10,236 bases of DNA from Actinomycetota bacterium (GTDB lineage: Bacteria > Actinomycetota > Thermoleophilia > Gaiellales > Gaiellaceae), in assembly GCA_013696185.1 (NCBI GenBank), contig JACCZA010000318.1, positions 1-10,236 on the forward strand. Reading direction: 5' to 3'. How positions within the stretch are numbered: position 1 is the first letter of the stretch; each line of letters opens with the position of its first letter. The notes beneath the pieces were generated by a model. The model was not told the DNA's origin, made no database searches, and saw only the letters and a program-made list of their open reading frames with translations. Positions 6,962-10,236 of the stretch are shown in pieces. The translations under genes and the position numbers were made by a program.

Positions 6962-8965
6962 ATGCCTGCGGCCGTGGCGAAGCTCCGCCCGCTCTCCGCC
7001 CCGCTCGCGCTGACAGCGCTCGTCGCCGGCTCCGCCGTCCTCCGGGCGCTCGACGCGCGCGCGATCGCCGTGCCGTGGATCGTGGACGAGCTCGTCTACG
7101 GCCTGCTCGGCCAGGCGCTCTACCGCTCGGGCGAGCTCGAGGTGCTCGGCGGGCCGACCCCGTTCTACAGCCTCCTCTACCCGGCCCTCGTCGGCCTGCC
7201 GCTCGGCCTCGACGACCTCGAGCGGGGCTACGCCCTGCTGCGGCCGCTGCAGGCGCTCGTCGTCTCGCTGACGGCGGTTCCCGTGTACCTGTGGGGACGC
7301 ACGCTGATGGCGCGGCGCTGGGCGCTCGTGGCCGCCGCCCTGACACTCCTCCTCCCCGGCCTCGCCTACGCGGGTCTGATCATGAGCGAGGTGCTCTACC
7401 TCCCGGTCGGCGTGCTGGCGGCGTGGACGCTCTCCCGGGCGCTCGTCCGCCCGACCCTCGCCGCGCAGGCGCTCGTCGTGCTCACGCTCGGGGCGGCCGT
7501 CGCGACGCGGCTGCAGGCGCTCGTCCTCGTGCCGGTGCTACTGAGCGCGATCTGCCTGAAGGCGCTCCTCGACCGCAGCCTCCAGACGCCTCGACGACTC
7601 GTGCCGCTGCTCGCCGGGCTCGCGGCGCTCACGCTCGCCTGGGCCGGCTGGCAGCTCCGGGGCGGTGGCCCGTGGAGCAAGCTCCTCGGCGGCTACCAGT
7701 CGGTCGGAGAGGCGGACTACGCGGCGGGGGCGGCCGCCCGCTACGTCCTCTACCACGCGGGCCACACAGTGCTCTTCACGGGCATCGTCCCGGCCTGCGC
7801 GCTCGCGCTCCTCGTCGTGGCGGCCGTGCGACGGGTCGACCCGTCCGAGCCGGCGCGCGCCTTCCTCGCCGTCGCCCTCGCCACCGTCGCCTGGCTCGTC
7901 GTCGAGGTGGGGGTGTTCGCCTCGCGCTACGTGGGGCGCCTCGCGGAGCGCGACCTGCTCTCGCTCGCGCCGCTCCTCTTCCTCGCGCTCGCGCTCTGGC
8001 TCGACCGGGGGGCCCCCCGTCCGCGTCTCGTCACCGGCATCGTCGCTCTCGGAGCGGCGGCGCTCGTCCTGAGCGTCCCGCTCGAGCGGCTCGTGGACGA
8101 GTACGCGGCGCCCGACGCCTTCACCCTGATCCCGCTGCACCGGCTCGCCGTCGAGCGGCCCGGCCTCGATCTCGAGCTCGTCGTCCGGGGAGCGGCGGCC
8201 GCCGTGCTCGCGCTCTTCGCACTCCTCCCCCGCCGCCTCACGCTCGTGCTCCCGGCGCTCCTCGCGCTCGGGCTCGGTGTCGCCTCCGTCCAGGCCGGCG
8301 ACGAGATCGTCGCCCGGGCCGCCAAGAACCAGGCCCAGCTCGTCGGCCCCGAGCGCCGCTGGATCGATCGGCGCATCGAGGCGGGTGCTGCCTACCTCTA
8401 CGACGGCGAGGCCTACTGGCCCGCGGTCTGGGAGCAGGTCTTCTGGAACCGTCGGCTCGAGCGCGTCTACACCCTGCGCGGCAGCTCCGTGCCGGGCCCG
8501 CTGCCGCAGGAGACGGTCAGCCCGCGGCCCGACGGACGGCTCGCCTCGGCGAGCCCGCCCTACGTCGTCGCCTCGACGGCGTTCAGCTTCCGGGGCGAGC
8601 GCCTGGCCGAGACGGTGCAGGAGGGGATCAACCAGCGCGGGCTCGTGCTCTGGCGCGTCGACCAGCCCCTGCGGGTGTGGACTTGGACGACGGGGCTCGC
8701 CGCGAACGGCGACGTCTCGGCCGCCGCGCGCCTGACGGTGTACGGCTGCGAGCCGGGCGTGCTGCGGCTGACGCTCCTGCCGAAGGCGGCGACCCAGGTC
8801 GAGCTGGTGCGCAACGGCAGCCACCTGCGCACGCTCTTCTTCGAGCCAGGCGCGCCTCCCTGGTCGGGGGAGCTCGAGGCGCAGCCGCGGAACGGCGTCT
8901 GCAGCTTCGACGTCGTGCCGAACAGCCTGCTCGGCACGACGGTCTTCGAGTTCGTGCCCCGCTGA
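6962..8965 (+). CDS. Polytopic membrane protein, probable GT-C (family 39-like) glycosyltransferase
   Basis: The 667-residue product is very hydrophobic over residues 12-440, with roughly 12-14 membrane segments, for example near 12-30, 97-112, 118-141, 144-160, 168-200, 213-231, 268-289, 299-319, 334-347, 355-372 and 408-440. After the first segment comes VDELVYGLLGQALYRSGEL with Asp42-Glu43. This is the acidic pair expected in the first outer loop of GT-C enzymes that move sugars from polyprenyl-phosphate donors. The stretch from there to VATRLQALVLVPVLL also reads like actinobacterial proteins of this kind. Residues about 445-667 form a soluble, probably extracytoplasmic part whose end is beta-rich, with Cys596 and Cys647 able to form a disulfide. 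Donor and acceptor are unknown; a cell-envelope glycan or lipid role is an inference. The ATG at 6962 has GAGG directly against it, so GTG at 6974 (GAGG 12 nt before) is an alternative. It is transcribed away from the pyr operon, and nothing ties the two functionally. Confidence 0.7.
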   Translation: MPAAVAKLRPLSAPLALTALVAGSAVLRALDARAIAVPWIVDELVYGLLGQALYRSGELEVLGGPTPFYSLLYPALVGLPLGLDDLERGYALLRPLQALVVSLTAVPVYLWGRTLMARRWALVAAALTLLLPGLAYAGLIMSEVLYLPVGVLAAWTLSRALVRPTLAAQALVVLTLGAAVATRLQALVLVPVLLSAICLKALLDRSLQTPRRLVPLLAGLAALTLAWAGWQLRGGGPWSKLLGGYQSVGEADYAAGAAARYVLYHAGHTVLFTGIVPACALALLVVAAVRRVDPSEPARAFLAVALATVAWLVVEVGVFASRYVGRLAERDLLSLAPLLFLALALWLDRGAPRPRLVTGIVALGAAALVLSVPLERLVDEYAAPDAFTLIPLHRLAVERPGLDLELVVRGAAAAVLALFALLPRRLTLVLPALLALGLGVASVQAGDEIVARAAKNQAQLVGPERRWIDRRIEAGAAYLYDGEAYWPAVWEQVFWNRRLERVYTLRGSSVPGPLPQETVSPRPDGRLASASPPYVVASTAFSFRGERLAETVQEGINQRGLVLWRVDQPLRVWTWTTGLAANGDVSAAARLTVYGCEPGVLRLTLLPKAATQVELVRNGSHLRTLFFEPGAPPWSGELEAQPRNGVCSFDVVPNSLLGTTVFEFVPR

Positions 8966-8976
8966 GCGCCCCCGTA

Positions 8977-10194
8977 CTACAGCGGCAGCTCGGGCTCCGG
9001 GCCTGCGGCGAGCGCCGGGCTCGGCTCCCTGCTCGCCCGCTCCTCGGCCGCCGCGAGCGGTGCGAGCAGGAGCCAGCCGCCGAGCGGAGCGAGCGCGAGG
9101 AGCGCGAAGCCGGCGCGCCACGAGGCTGCGGAGACGGCGGCGGCGAAGGCGAGCGGCCCGAGGACGGCGACCGCGCCGAGAATCGACTGCTGCAGTCCGA
9201 GCGCTCCCCCGCTTCTGCCCCGCCCGGCCAGCTCGGCCGTCGCCGCGTAGGACAAGCCGTTCCAGCTGATCGACAGGGTGGCGGCCACGAGCAACGGCGG
9301 CAGGAGCAGCGCGTTGCGCGCACCCGTCGCGAGGACCGCCAGCGCGAGCGCCCCGGCCAGTGCGACGCCGACGCGGCGCAGCGGCGCGATGCGGCGCGCG
9401 AGCCGGTCCGACCAGGCGCCGAGGCCGATCCTGAGCGCCCCGCCGACGACGTTGACCCCGGCGAAGCTCGCCGCGGCGAGACCCGGGGACAGACCGCGCT
9501 CGTCGTGCAGGTAGAGGACGAGGAAGCCGATCAGCCCGGTCTGGGCGAAGAGGAGGAAGCTGCTGCCGACCGCGAGCCTCCAGATCCGCCGGTCGCGGAG
9601 TGCACTGCGACCGGCGGGTGGCGGGCCGCTCTCCGCCGGCGGGTCGCGCAGCCAGAGCGCCGAGGCCAGGGCGCCGAGCGCCGCCGCGCCCGCGAACGCG
9701 AGGAACGCCGCGGCGAGTCCACCCGCCGAGACGACGGGAGGAAGCACGACCGCCGCCAGGAAGCCGCCGGCGGGAATGGCGGTCTGCCGGACGCCGAGGG
9801 CGAGGCCGCGCTCGGCGGGGTCGAACCAGCCCATCACGGCTCTGCCGCTCGCCGACTGCACGGCAGCGCCCAACGCTCCCGCAACGGCGAGCGCCGCCAG
9901 CAGTACCCCGAACGAGCCGGCAGCCGCCGCCAGCACGAGCGCGAGCGAGGAGGTGCCGAGGCCGACCGCGATCACGCGGCGCTCGCCCAGCCGATCGGCG
10001 AGGAGGCCCCACGGGACGGTCGTCGCCGTGCTGCCGGCGATCTGCGCAGCCAGCAGGAGCGCCACCTGGCGCAGAGAGAGGCCGAAGTGGTCACGCAACT
10101 CGGGAGCGAGCACCGGCAGTCCCAGCAGGACCGCGGAGAACGCGGTCTGTGCGCCCGTACCGACGGCGAGGATCGTCCACCGGTAGCGCGGCAC
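8977..10194 (-). CDS. Major facilitator superfamily (MFS) transporter, substrate unknown
   Basis: The 405-residue protein has two sets of about six membrane helices split by a cytoplasmic loop near residues 183-205, the normal MFS layout and length. The family loop motif between helices 2 and 3 is clear: GLLADRLGERRV (63-74). The counterpart in the second half is weaker: GAWSDRLARR (259-268). GRAVMGWFDPAERGLALGVRQTAIPAGG (117-144) is the helix 4/5 segment seen in organic-anion or drug-type MFS carriers (NarK/CynX-like wording). The substrate cannot be read from this. The C-terminal tail (about 382-405) is soluble and rich in Pro, Glu and Ala. The start is GTG at 10194. It is the only usable start, because an in-frame stop lies 8 codons upstream (10219-10221) with no ATG, GTG or TTG between. 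The ribosome site is weak (TAGGG). The gene converges on the membrane protein gene with 11 nt between stops and no terminator between them. Confidence 0.92.
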   Translation of the reverse strand: MPRYRWTILAVGTGAQTAFSAVLLGLPVLAPELRDHFGLSLRQVALLLAAQIAGSTATTVPWGLLADRLGERRVIAVGLGTSSLALVLAAAAGSFGVLLAALAVAGALGAAVQSASGRAVMGWFDPAERGLALGVRQTAIPAGGFLAAVVLPPVVSAGGLAAAFLAFAGAAALGALASALWLRDPPAESGPPPAGRSALRDRRIWRLAVGSSFLLFAQTGLIGFLVLYLHDERGLSPGLAAASFAGVNVVGGALRIGLGAWSDRLARRIAPLRRVGVALAGALALAVLATGARNALLLPPLLVAATLSISWNGLSYAATAELAGRGRSGGALGLQQSILGAVAVLGPLAFAAAVSAASWRAGFALLALAPLGGWLLLAPLAAAEERASREPSPALAAGPEPELPL

Positions 10195-10236
10195 TCGCGC
10201 CCTACCGCCCGCGCGCGCTCAGGCCGTGCCGGTCTC
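10195..10236. other. Short sequence upstream of the MFS gene, to the window edge
   Basis: Only 42 bases are visible. On the minus strand they include a TGA (10219-10221) in the MFS frame, which could be the end of an upstream gene or chance. No promoter is recognisable in so little sequence. Confidence 0.3.

Noticed and set aside
8966..8976. Terminator between the convergent genes
   Set aside because: Only 11 bases separate the stops, and they contain no stem-loop or T-run.
7538..10012. Long minus-strand open frame crossing the membrane protein gene and the MFS gene
   Set aside because: It runs antisense to one real gene and out of frame with the other, and its product is Arg/Glu-rich low-complexity sequence. 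Both overlapped genes have clear membrane topology and family motifs.

Overview
This window looks like chromosomal DNA from a high-GC actinobacterium. GC is very high, third codon positions are almost always G or C, and the proteins have long Ala/Arg/Leu-rich stretches. The order pyrR-pyrB-pyrC-carA-carB is the common actinobacterial pyrimidine cluster. Wording in CarA, PyrR and the membrane glycosyltransferase-like protein reminds me of Thermoleophilia (Gaiellales-like) proteins, but that placement is from memory and is only an inference.

Region 1 (1-6885, minus strand) is the front end of a de novo UMP operon. Read 5'->3' on the minus strand it holds a short leader with a probable PyrR-binding hairpin next to a strong ribosome site, then pyrR, pyrB, pyrC, carA and carB. 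CarB runs off the left edge inside its C-terminal allosteric domain. The genes are packed tightly: a 10-nt gap between pyrR and pyrB, then overlaps of 1, 4 and 17 nt. This implies one transcript with translational coupling. CarA and CarB make carbamoyl phosphate, PyrB joins it to aspartate, PyrC closes the ring to dihydroorotate, and PyrR senses the end product. Later genes (pyrD, pyrF, pyrE) are not in the window and may lie past the left edge.

The least routine part is 6797-6885. A sequence matching the PyrR RNA-binding loop lies one base before a strong Shine-Dalgarno, and its lower stem could pair with that Shine-Dalgarno, which fits translational repression by PyrR. The ATG served by this Shine-Dalgarno opens a 15-codon frame that is not the pyrR frame. 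The pyrR frame has no ATG, GTG or TTG at a believable position. PyrR is therefore made by coupled CTG initiation, by a -1 shift at a C5 run, or the sequence carries a 1-base error.

Region 2 (6962-8965, plus strand) is a divergent 667-residue multi-spanning membrane protein resembling GT-C (family 39-like) glycosyltransferases, with an extracytoplasmic C-terminal part.

Region 3 (8977-10194, minus strand) is a 12-helix-type MFS transporter that converges on region 2 with only 11 nt between stop codons. I see no mobile elements, CRISPR arrays, tRNAs or rRNAs. No wholly new system is evident; the pyrR leader is the item worth following up.
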